The notes under the pieces were generated by a model. That model had not been told where the DNA came from and did no database searches. It saw only the letters and a program-made list of their open reading frames with translations. Shown here in pieces: positions 11,501 to 17,079 of a DNA stretch of 64,000 nt. The translations under genes were made by a program, and so were the position numbers. The first letter of the stretch is position 1. Each line of letters opens with the position of its first letter. Source of the stretch: Citrobacter sedlakii NBRC 105722 (GTDB lineage: Bacteria; Pseudomonadota; Gammaproteobacteria; Enterobacterales; Enterobacteriaceae); contig NZ_BBNB01000009.1 of NCBI RefSeq assembly GCF_000759835.1, positions 124,001 through 188,000 on the forward strand, written 5' to 3'.

Positions 11501-11979
11501 TCACTATAAAAACAACAGGTAATGTCTCTGAGGTGACTTATCCTGATGGGATTAGTTTCAAAATAAACCAGCCAGCTCACCTCTCAACACTAGATGGGTA
11601 TTCGCAGAAAAAAGGTATCACTGGCGCGCACAATGCAGAACAATTCTATGCAGCGGCAAAAGAATATAATGTAAAAATTGTTAGTGAAAAGCCTACTGAG
11701 ACCAAGGGGATAACTCAAGTGACTTATCAGATACCGTCCTATGATAGGGCCGGTAATGTGACGGGATATAAAGCAGCAGAATTACCTAAAACTATTTATG
11801 ATCCTAAGATTTTTACCGACAGCAAAATGCTGGAGTTAGGACAGCAAGCGGCCGCCAAAGGATATGAGGCAGCGATGAAGCAAGGGCTGCAAGCATATGA
11901 CGCTCAAGCAGGCGGTGTTAATTTCAGAGTATATATTGATAAAACTACAGGTATGGTCAATAATTTCCATCCTCAGTGA
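2551..11979 (+). CDS. cdiA: CdiA-type contact-dependent inhibition exoprotein (TpsA), 3142 aa
   Basis: Large filamentous haemagglutinin-like toxin carrier. Signal peptide about residues 1-32 (ends AVA-AT). The TPS domain carries NPNL at 98-101, NPYGI at 139-143 and a CNGC pair at 145-148. Long arrays of FHA-like beta-helix repeats follow. They are interrupted at about residues 1260-1740 by a non-repetitive segment with Tyr, Pro and Cys, where CdiA proteins usually bind their receptor. A second repeat region (AGRDV, AGNDV motifs) comes next. From about residue 2810 the protein turns helical and its DNA turns AT-rich: this is the pre-toxin and toxin tail. No VENN motif is visible at the junction (WNYLNHKE instead). 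The last ~125 residues (GAHN near 3024, a KTIYDP segment, NFHPQ at the end) look like a CdiA nuclease domain, possibly EndoU-like. That assignment is from memory. Start has AGGG 10 bases upstream. Confidence 0.9.
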   Translation: MDNNQTRFSQRVLSWLLSTLLATQPLLPAVAATVTPTGNTTMDKAGNGVPVVNIATPNGAGISHNKYGEYNVGKEGLILNNATGKLNQTQLGGLIQSNPNLKAGQEARGIINEVTGANRSQLQGYTEVAGKAANVMVANPYGITCNGCGFINTPNVTLTTGKPVLDASGNLQSFDVTKGSITIEGKGLDGSLSDSVSILTRATDINAALHAKNLTVITGANRVTADGRVSALKGEGEVPKVAVDTGALGGMYANRIRLVSSDSGVGVNLGNLNARSGDITLDANGRLTVNNSLATGAISAKGQNVTLTGDHKAGGNLTVSSQSDIALSNGTLNTDNDLSLTASGKITQQNEKLMAGRDATLRATTLSQDGNSQTDAARNIALNASESAATQGRVTAGQNLSVTTGTLSHNGELVAGNALSLNAASQTLNGAINATGDITVQGQNLNTTTASQMQGRNVTINAKQATLAGTQAAKSQLNITASERLTHSGKSSAAALNITAPTLVNQGVMTADALNTQSQTLTNSGLLQGDSQLLLNTHQLDNQQTGTLYSAANLTLTVPGIVNNGLIVSDTGLTVQTTTLSGDGLLQGTGALTLRGDTLAQGSAGRWLTAGVLDITAGQLATAGTVQGDNATLTGTDWNHSGSLLATGTLVTNTGSLVSTGDIMSQGSATLTAQKTDNRGRLLSTESLNLTGNTLSNSGTIQGKTLTVRQDSITNSGTLTGIAALTLAARMEMASPQLALMNNGGSLLTTGDLTITAGGITSSGQWQGKRVLLTADSLTNSGAIQAADRLTARLTGNLASTAGSKITSNGEMALIALNLSNSGQWIAQNLTLSGDTLTNAGDITGVSGLAVSLNGMLTNQTGGKMLSAGALTLQSAGTSNAGQLQGKTTTVNTASLANSGRVQGESLDLNISNELNNAVNGVLLSQNALSLSTATLDNKGMLQGGGATTLNATTRAQNDGNILSGGKLTLTTPQLTTGSNGLIQALTLLVNVVQTVNGGKMVATGNAELRGTSLTNTGTLQGANLQVQNNTLTNSGTVLGTAALTVKGNTVNNQAGGRLFSSGNLLLDSNTLTSAGQVVALGDTTLKLVNVLTHSGTLAAGNLLSVTSQAAIANNGVMQGNGLLLSAGGTLTNNGQLTTGTAGSTFSAQSILFNGAGSLSAGGDVQMTSRGDITVNGFLGTAGNMTMNAAGTLLNTALIYAGNNLNLFAARLHNVYGDILAGNNLVMQKNAAGAANTEIINTSGNIETLRGDMTMKTGHLLNQRDGLKVTETHINGGQTLPGVGDATLSVDISLLPEGSYGILKRIRDYETGPCGTHSACNYFHVMQYYYAAFEDTADQRFITNQTGTTVTSSGGAARIASGKNLVIEAGNLSNLASNILASKDISLTGNVLNNQSWQSGISTEYLVYSYDPGYIGYATDTTDHLPEKYSEDAETGRENRLPESTTLNYILKGHETEVTEGEHFRSVIQAGGNVNATFTSDISNTSATASAGQISNTITTPSLTPLSQQTVSDAEKTQSLTNADIVAVNSPEWRDEVNDALQNLSGGNSLDNSDTSAYPLPSGNNGYFVTSTDPDSPYLITVNPKLDGLGQLDPSLYGDLYALLGIHPGDAPHETNRAFTDQNQFLGSSYFLDRLGLRPDHDYRFLGDAAFDTRYVSNYVLNQTGSRYINGLGSDLDQMRYLMDNAATTQNSLGLQFGVALTAAQIAALDQSILWWESATVNGQTVMIPKVYLSPKDVAVQNGSVISGNNVQLAGGRVINDGSTLTAQNALAIDSSNSLDNLNAGLISAGGSLDLSAIGDISNIGSVISGQTVALESISGSINNITRTQQWSAGSDSRYGSVHVSGTDTGPVATIKGTDSLSLDAGKNINITGATVSSGGILGMSAGNDINIAANQISGSKSQSGFWRTEDNSSSSTTSQGSNISSGGNMVMVADNDLNVTASSVSAGNSALLSAGNDLNLNAASNGKTSRTGGSESHQSSADRTTVSAGNNVTLVAGRDVTSQAAGIAAEGNVGIQAGRDVSLLAEESVTGSSSHSKKKTVIDESVRQQSTEIASGGNTTIIAGRDVNSEAAQVTASGDIGVAAGRDVNLTTATESDYHYKEETKTKKGFLKKTTTHTIDEESATYEKGSSLSGNNVSVTAGNDVTVKGSSIIGDGDVALKAGHDVNVVAATDEQSSYHLKEKKKSGLMGSGGIGFTIGTNSTRHQVNEDGTTQSQSVSTVGSTGGNVSIIADSKAHISGADVIADKNLNVIAGEIVVDPGNDLVRRKETYEQKQSGLTLSVSSAITDAAMAANNAIKRGSEVSDNRLKTLYGVKAAQDMWVAGSGAASVAGGAAGGDMNAVRVELNIGSSKSTSTSELKQNEVRGSTLTAGGDVNMVATGQKGTSGDLHIVGSGVTGNNVTLVAQNDLLLDAASNTSEQKSSNNSSGWAAGVHVSVGNETGIGVQASGYQSKGGDNGKTTEYVNTRVNARNELSMSSGRDTVIAGAQALGDKISADVGRDLLVSSLQDTDDYTSWQKDVSGGASFTFGSMSGSASLSISNSKTKSEYASVGEQSGLFAGDKGFDITVGKHTQLDGAVIASTATADKNSLDTGTLGWRDINNSAEYSSDTKGIIGGYAGDRNGSGGGAIPIIGIGVHDDASGTTHSAIADGTITIRDKENQQQDVADLSRDTDKANGHIDKIFDKEKIQEQQELAGLFGQMANQAAGDLGAQMGWGEYSAEKAAIHGIIGALQASLGGGNALAGGVAGLSSEAFGKMVQDYLGSHTSLGEREKGAIVQWAAAVSGAAIGGVIAGTNGAQSGAATSVDSVRWNYLNHKEAERKKQVENQLESGDLTADERQTLTQELADINAMDKARDQQILDVCTQGNKSSAGCGQLVVQAQKALEGYGDSAAGYRLSYKDIFPQDYSNAAAIMEGLDSGSITRDAAIKGIVDSTGKKWDEVAKAYDDAMQTHAIVSIIAGMKGVDTVVPKTTVVETASGQKVTIKTTGNVSEVTYPDGISFKINQPAHLSTLDGYSQKKGITGAHNAEQFYAAAKEYNVKIVSEKPTETKGITQVTYQIPSYDRAGNVTGYKAAELPKTIYDPKIFTDSKMLELGQQAAAKGYEAAMKQGLQAYDAQAGGVNFRVYIDKTTGMVNNFHPQ

Positions 11980-11990
11980 AAGGAAAAAAA

Positions 11991-12365
11991 ATGGACAAGG
12001 AATTATTCGGACAACCATATGACAACAGTGATCCGCACTGGATTATTAAGTCTTACTTTGATCGAATGTACGGAAGTGGATTATTTATTAAGGCGATTGG
12101 GTACATGGCCGAAAAAAATAGTTTCCATGTAGATGGTGCATACTGTAGCTTTCCTGACATGGGCAGTTGTTATGATGAAGAACATTTCGAAGGAGTGGAG
12201 TTTGCATATGGATACCCTCCAGAAGATAACGATACAATCGTTGTTAGCGAAAGTATTTGCTATAAATACCTTGCAATTGCGTGCAACAAGTATTTGAAAT
12301 TACATCCAGAAGATAATTTAAAAGTCAATGCTATTTTAAAAAAATCACTGATGCATGATGGTTAA
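11991..12365 (+). CDS. cdiI: Candidate cognate CDI immunity protein, 124 aa
   Basis: Small acidic protein directly after cdiA, 11 bases past its stop. I chose ATG 11991 because AAGGA lies 6-7 bases upstream. An in-frame GTG at 11976 overlaps the cdiA stop and has no ribosome site. The sequence (SDPHWIIKSYFD, FPDMGSC, YGYPPEDND, YKYLAIACNKYL) resembles the family annotated as ribonuclease-toxin immunity protein CdiI, as far as I remember it. It should bind and neutralise the C-terminal nuclease of its own cdiA in the cytoplasm. Position and size fit immunity; pairing with this toxin is inferred. Its DNA is much more AT-rich than the body of cdiA, as usual for exchangeable toxin/immunity cassettes. 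Confidence 0.78.
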   Translation: MDKELFGQPYDNSDPHWIIKSYFDRMYGSGLFIKAIGYMAEKNSFHVDGAYCSFPDMGSCYDEEHFEGVEFAYGYPPEDNDTIVVSESICYKYLAIACNKYLKLHPEDNLKVNAILKKSLMHDG

Positions 12366-12838
12366 TTGGCGATTCAAAGCAGACGCTTAAAAATAGTAAA
12401 GATCCGGCAGAGCGTGAAAAGGCGCAGCAGAAGTATGATGCATTACTTGGAAAAGATATTACCAGTGACAAGAAAGTTATTGATGCCTGTGGTAATGGCA
12501 ATGCGGGAAGTTCAGCGTGTGCAGGAGCAAGACTGAAAGTCATTGCGTCAAAAGAAGGGTATGAAGATGGCCCTTATAACTCGAAATATAGCCAACATTA
12601 CACTGATGCGTATGGTCAGATAGTCAATATCCTCGATATCACTAGTGTTGATGCACAGAATCAGCAGCAGGTGAAAGACGCCATGATTAACTATTTCATG
12701 GTCACCAAAGGGGTGGACCGTCCATATCAGTACATTACCAGTACAATGTTAATACTGGTAATGTACTGATATGGAAATTGTTACACCACAAAGGAATCCG
12801 TTACAACCAGGTCATTCACTGACCGATGGATGTAAAAA
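12366..12838 (+). pseudogene. Orphan cdiA C-terminal fragment (pre-toxin region plus toxin stub)
   Basis: No start codon. In the frame from 12368 one reads KQTLKNSKDPAEREKAQQ, then KVIDACGNGNAGSSACA, typical of the region that follows the VENN motif in enterobacterial CdiA proteins. It goes on for about 130 codons (EGYEDGPYNSKYSQHY, VTKGVDRP) to a TGA near 12770. The frame breaks inside a perfect 23-bp inverted repeat (12721-12775). Another frame after the repeat ends in a TGA overlapping the ATG of the next gene, as in toxin/immunity pairs. Most of a toxin domain is missing. This is a displaced older tail left behind when the current toxin/immunity cassette was inserted upstream. Confidence 0.75.
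12721..12775. repeat. Perfect 23-bp inverted repeat with 9-base loop
   Basis: The arms 12721-12743 (TCCATATCAGTACATT...) and 12753-12775 are exact reverse complements around CAATGTTAA. No T run follows the right arm, so it is not a standard terminator. It lies inside the orphan toxin tail at the point where the reading frame is lost. A template-switch event during replication would create both the repeat and the frame loss. Confidence 0.9.
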
Positions 12839-13153
12839 ATGAAAATAAGAGACACTCGAGACCCATTGGGCAGGATCGTTGATATCTTTAGCATTTATTG
12901 GTTTGGTAATGAAACTTATTTTTTAGGTTTCCTGAAAGGATATGGTGGGTTGATGGCATATAGAGCGACTCAAGTATCAATGATCGCTCCTGAAATAGAT
13001 TTTCAGGCAATATATTTCAAAAACGGCATTTATCACTGGGCTCTAATTAAAGAAAACTTGCTTGATGATATCATCGAACGTGATGAAATTGCCTACAAGC
13101 GATTCTTGGAAATATTGAAATACGAAGGGCATGTTGATGAAGATTTTTATTAA
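12839..13153 (+). CDS. Orphan CDI immunity protein candidate, 104 aa
   Basis: Small protein (MKIRDTRDPLGRIVD..., ending EGHVDEDFY), acidic at the C-terminus, with aromatic-rich strands (IYWFGNETYFLGFLKGY). The gene follows the broken toxin tail, and its ATG overlaps a TGA in one frame of that tail (ATGA), the arrangement expected for a toxin/immunity pair. I do not recognise the family. No strong ribosome site is visible, which fits translational coupling to the lost toxin. If expressed, it would protect against a toxin this strain no longer makes. Function is inferred from position only. Confidence 0.6.
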   Translation: MKIRDTRDPLGRIVDIFSIYWFGNETYFLGFLKGYGGLMAYRATQVSMIAPEIDFQAIYFKNGIYHWALIKENLLDDIIERDEIAYKRFLEILKYEGHVDEDFY

Positions 13154-13231
13154 CTGATTCTATTAGATAAAAATAATAAAAAAGGAGATCCCAACAGTTA
13201 ATCTCTTAACCGTCTATGTCTCCTGACTCCC

Positions 13232-13279
13232 AGCCTGCGCTATACCAGGCTTTTGAGGACGCAAGATATAACGCAGGCT
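13232..13279. repeat. Imperfect 13-bp inverted repeat
   Basis: AGCCTGCGCTATA (13232-13244) pairs with TATAACGCAGGCT (13267-13279) at 12 of 13 positions, around a 22-base loop. No T run follows. It could be an insertion-sequence end, a recombination site or a structured RNA; nothing here decides. Confidence 0.6.
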
Positions 13280-13326
13280 ATTTACCCGGAGGGGCTTCAC
13301 CGGGGCGGAGCAGTGTGCTCTTCGAG

Positions 13327-13464
13327 TTATCGTTGACAGCCAATCATAGAACAGAAAGAGCTATCTGGATGTATCGGCATCACTAATGACCAGCTCCACT
13401 TCCAGTTCTTACAGGTTGCACCATAACTCTCTATAAACTGATTTCTGCTCAATACTTTTCCCAT
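13327..13464 (-). pseudogene. Truncated HNH-endonuclease-like gene, N-terminal stub
   Basis: ATG at 13464 has GGAGGG nine bases upstream and opens a 45-codon frame. Its first ~28 residues (MGKVLSRNQFIESYGAT, then CKNWKWSWS) match, from memory, the N-terminus of a group of proteins annotated as HNH endonucleases. After WSWSLV the similarity stops and the frame ends, so only the start of the gene is left. A real ribosome site before a family-like N-terminus makes a chance open frame unlikely. It is another sign of turnover of defence-type genes here. Confidence 0.5.
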
Positions 13465-14220
13465 ATTTATTTTCCCTCCACATATCAATGTATCTAACAA
13501 TAAAAGCGCTGACAATAATAACAATCAACAAGGATTACTGGATTTTTTCCATGGCATTATGGATCACTTTCTCAGACCTTCATCAACCTAGATGGAGGAC
13601 TACTCTCTGAGTTAGGTCAAAATGAAATCCTCCGACGTCATACTTTTGCTTCTAAAAGGTACTTACAATAAATTACATGAGAAAGGCAAGTCCTTCAGAG
13701 CCCTGATTCAACAGCATCTTGTTAACTGGTATTCTGCCAAACTTGAAGGTTGTAATGCCAAAAGCTTAGAGAAGCTCGGTCAGGGAAAAGCTTGTTATCG
13801 TTAATAAGGCGAGCTATCTTTCGAAGCCATCAGGTTTGCTTTGAGTAGTCCTTCGACCTGCGACAACTGACTCACGGATATTAGCCAAAATCATTGTCAA
13901 TTCGATTTCTCGGCGAGCTTACTCTTAGTCCTTGTTGTTCTTTCTTGTTGACTCCAAATCCCTACAATAAACTGGAAACTGGCTCTGCATGAGCTGTGTC
14001 GTACTGCCAACAAGAGTTGATCGTAACATTACTGTTCAACGTATGGCTACTCATGTTTTTTAATTAATAATTATTGACACCTACTGCATTACACATTAAA
14101 TACATATCGAATAACCATCCAAGAAAAAAATTTAATTAACTACAAAATAATCACAAATAAATTTTGGTGTAATTTCCATCGCACAATGATAGAATAGCTG
14201 AAAAATATGAGGGTTTATAG

Positions 14221-15252
14221 ATGTATCAAAGAAACATAGAGCAATTAAAAGCACATGCTGTGAACTGGTGGCCTCAAGAAATTGTAGATGGACAGTCTAC
14301 AACAAGTATAATTCCTCAGTTGATAGCAAGCCAAGATGATTTTATATCAATATTATCACTTTATAAAGATCATAATCCTTCAACATTATTCACACTTATT
14401 GAAACAAGTGGCATGCCTGCGAATCTTTTCCTAAAGCACTTATGCGTTATTCTTGACTACGGCGGTGAACCAATTCAGCGTTTAGGTAGAGAGTTTGATA
14501 CCATATTTGACATAGATTCATCATCAAATAAATATTTGATGCACATTTTCCTTGATACGCAAGAGATAGTGTATCCCTTTGAAACATTGCCTGTAAAATC
14601 GCTAAATAACGCAAAACTAAAATTAGATGGCGATAACCTTCAAAACCCATATAAATTAAATCCTCTATACAAAGACATGATAATGATTTTGATGTATGGT
14701 GCATTTTGTTCATCATCTGCTCATGCAAACCTTAGTGCATGCGATATGGCTGCAAGAGTAGGAATGAAAGATATATTAGACGAATACATCAAACAACGTT
14801 ATATATACGTAAGTAAAATTACTGGAGGAGCAAAAGCTAATACCAATGGACAACTATTACAGAAATATGTGAGGAAATTTATTTCAGATAATCTAGGCGA
14901 AGATTATTCTGTAGTGAGTAATGGCAAAATACTTCTCCACACAGATAGTGGGGATATAAATAGCTCTTTTGATATAGTAATAAGAAAGGGCAGTAAAATC
15001 ATCGGTATTGAAATAAGCTTTCAAGTTACTACTAACAGTACCATTGAACGTAAGGCAGTAAGCGCTCATAATAGAATGGTTGATATGCATAACAATGGAT
15101 ACCACATCGCCTATATTATTGATGGGGCAGGAAATTTTCAACGGAGATCTGCGGTATCGATGATTTGTGAGTATAGTGATTGTACTGTTGCATTTTCAAA
15201 TGAAGAACTGTCGTTATTATGCAATTGGGCTAGAGAGGCTTTAAGTGATTAA
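14221..15252 (+). CDS. Type II restriction endonuclease (partner of the adjacent m5C methylase), 343 aa
   Basis: Predicted restriction enzyme. The C-terminal third has a PD-(D/E)XK-like core: FDIVI near residue 256, then IGIEISFQ about 12 residues later, with Glu where the metal ligand is expected but Ser instead of the usual Lys. A conserved-looking block follows (TTNSTIERKA, YIIDGAGNFQRRSA, YSDCTVAF) that I associate with several type II enzymes, perhaps DpnII- or BanI-like; I cannot settle the specificity. The stop overlaps the methylase start by 8 bases, so the pair is co-translated, endonuclease first. GAGG precedes the ATG. Codon use is strongly AT-rich, unlike the flanking core genes, pointing to recent transfer. 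Confidence 0.75.
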   Translation: MYQRNIEQLKAHAVNWWPQEIVDGQSTTSIIPQLIASQDDFISILSLYKDHNPSTLFTLIETSGMPANLFLKHLCVILDYGGEPIQRLGREFDTIFDIDSSSNKYLMHIFLDTQEIVYPFETLPVKSLNNAKLKLDGDNLQNPYKLNPLYKDMIMILMYGAFCSSSAHANLSACDMAARVGMKDILDEYIKQRYIYVSKITGGAKANTNGQLLQKYVRKFISDNLGEDYSVVSNGKILLHTDSGDINSSFDIVIRKGSKIIGIEISFQVTTNSTIERKAVSAHNRMVDMHNNGYHIAYIIDGAGNFQRRSAVSMICEYSDCTVAFSNEELSLLCNWAREALSD

Positions 15253-16513
15253 ATTTATTGATCTTTTCTCCGGGACAGGTGGAATTCGATTAGGTTTTGA
15301 ACAAGCGATGGATCAGCTATCTATAGAGCATGAATGCGTATATAGCTGTGAAATTGACAAAAAGGCTTGCCTTTCTTATCAACTAAATTTTGGTGAAAAC
15401 CCTTATGGTGACATAACTAAAGTTGAAGCCAGTACATTACCTAATTTCGATTTTCTTTTAGCTGGTTTTCCTTGCCAGGCTTTCTCTCATGCAGGGCAAA
15501 GAAAGGGCTTTGAAGACACTAGGGGTACGTTATTTTTTGATGTCGCAAGAATACTCAAAGAAAAAAAACCCACATTTTTTTTATTAGAAAATGTTAGAGG
15601 TTTACTCAGCCATGATAAAGGTAATACTTACAAGGTCATTGAAAACACCTTAAAAGAATTAGGATATGGCGTTGACTTCTTGCTACTTAACAGTAGTTCT
15701 TTCTCTGTACCACAAAATAGAGTGCGAATTTATATTTTTGGTGTGCTTAACTCAGAACCTAAGATGACACTTAGAACTGATGTTGGTGCTGCTGATTCAC
15801 ATGATTTTAAAAATAAAATCAACGAATTTAACAATGTAAAATTCATTAAAGATATATTAGATCCTTTTGTTGATGAAAAATATATTTGCAGTTCAGGTTT
15901 TCAACAAATGATCAAGAATGCAATCCCTAACCTCAACGAAATCCATGGATATCGTCTTATTGACTATCGAGGAGGTAAATCTCTTCATTCATGGGAGCTT
16001 GGGATAAAAGGTATATGCTCCCCTAAGGAGATTGAATTCATGAATATGTTAATCTCTAATAGACGTAAAAAAACATTTGGCACACATAAAGATGGGAAAA
16101 GTTTATCAAAAGAGCAGATCATGACTTTTTATCCATATAGTGATTTTGATGAGATTTCAGACGCATTGATTACTAAAGGTTACCTTTCAAAAAAAGATGG
16201 GTTATATAATCCCGTATGTGGAAATATGTCCTTTGAAGTTTTCAAATTCCTTGATCCTGAAAGCATTAGTATCACATTAACAGCTTCAGATAGTAATCGG
16301 CTGGGTGTGTATTATAACAATATATTAAGAAAAATAACGCCAAGAGAATGTGCTAGAATACAAGGCTATCCTGAGTCATACGTTTTACTTGAGGATGATA
16401 ATGCAGTTTACAAACAAATGGGGAATGGTGTTTCAGTTCCTGTAATTAAAGCGGTCGCATTAGATTTCATACAAAATAATGTCATTACCTCTTTGGTTAA
16501 AAAAGCCGTATAA
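15245..16513 (+). CDS. DNA (cytosine-5) methyltransferase, 422 aa
   Basis: C5-cytosine methylase that protects host DNA from the adjoining endonuclease. All hallmark motifs are in order: motif I FSGTGG near residue 8, motif IV PCQAFSHAGQR near 77-87 with the catalytic Cys, motif VI LLENVRG, motif VIII QNRVRIYIFG, motif IX TPRECARIQGYP and motif X GNGVSVPV near the C-terminus. The target-recognition region lies between VIII and IX (about residues 180-345). Start is the GTG at 15245, inside the end of the endonuclease gene; no other start precedes motif I. Length and motif set are complete, so the enzyme should be active. No controller (C) protein gene is present. The target sequence is unknown. 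Confidence 0.95.
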   Translation: MIKFIDLFSGTGGIRLGFEQAMDQLSIEHECVYSCEIDKKACLSYQLNFGENPYGDITKVEASTLPNFDFLLAGFPCQAFSHAGQRKGFEDTRGTLFFDVARILKEKKPTFFLLENVRGLLSHDKGNTYKVIENTLKELGYGVDFLLLNSSSFSVPQNRVRIYIFGVLNSEPKMTLRTDVGAADSHDFKNKINEFNNVKFIKDILDPFVDEKYICSSGFQQMIKNAIPNLNEIHGYRLIDYRGGKSLHSWELGIKGICSPKEIEFMNMLISNRRKKTFGTHKDGKSLSKEQIMTFYPYSDFDEISDALITKGYLSKKDGLYNPVCGNMSFEVFKFLDPESISITLTASDSNRLGVYYNNILRKITPRECARIQGYPESYVLLEDDNAVYKQMGNGVSVPVIKAVALDFIQNNVITSLVKKAV

Positions 16514-17079
16514 CTTTAAACAGCTTCACTCAAACTAGTTAAAAATCACATATACATAATAAAGAGGTAAACCTATATGCCTCTTTATTATTTAAAAGAA
16601 CTCAAGCCCCCATCCTGTAAATATTATAAAAACCACACTCACAATTTCTAAGACAGATAAATTTATGTTTATATCTCTTTCTAAATACCAGCATCCTGCT
16701 TAGATTTATAGGTTAACACTTCTATTATAAGAACTTTATATAAAATTAATTGGAAGTATGTGGAGAGGGGTACATATTAACGTTAAAATCACCACTCTAA
16801 CAAAAATAATCGGGCTTTACGCATGGCGTTCTCCTCCGGGAACATAATCAGTATGTAGGAAGATCTCTAAAAGTGAATGGTTCGTTTTGCAGGGATGCTT
16901 ACATGAAGCCCTTCATGCACCTGCATTAAAAGCGCTCCCAGAAGCGGGCAGGCGTGGCGGGGAGAGCATTGCGCGCTGATGCAGAGATAATTTTGTTCAT
17001 ACGACTAAGGGGCTCGATTAGCTCGAGCTCCTATTGGTCATAAAGAGTAGAAAAAATTAATGGAATTTATTAATTTAAA
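16514..17079. other. Intergenic region between convergent methylase and SIR2-like genes
   Basis: No gene seen. A perfect 11-bp hairpin at 16557-16590 probably stops transcription from both sides. About 16870-16975 is visibly richer in G and C than the very AT-rich sequence around it and contains a short open frame (FVLQGCLHEALHAPALKALP, no start codon), so it may be an inserted scrap of other DNA. Confidence 0.5.
16557..16590. terminator. Bidirectional terminator-like hairpin
   Basis: TAATAAAGAGG and CCTCTTTATTA are perfect reverse complements around a 12-base loop, with T-rich ends on one strand and A-rich ends on the other. It lies 44 bases after the methylase stop, in the gap between convergent genes. 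Confidence 0.6.

Larger units (their letters stand above)
13154..14220. other. Degraded interval between the orphan immunity gene and the restriction operon
   Basis: No intact gene. It holds an imperfect inverted repeat at 13232-13279, the stub of an HNH-endonuclease-like gene on the minus strand (13327-13464), and short open frames without recognisable content, including 60 codons at 13622-13804 that I do not accept as a gene. The last ~180 bases are very AT-rich and must hold the promoter of the restriction-modification operon. GAGG lies just before its ATG. Confidence 0.5.

Noticed and set aside
12721-12775. Reading the 23-bp inverted repeat as a transcription terminator
   Set aside because: No T run after the right arm and it lies within a former coding frame.
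13622-13804. 60-codon open frame between the HNH stub and the restriction operon
   Set aside because: No convincing ribosome site and no family resemblance; the interval is clearly degraded.
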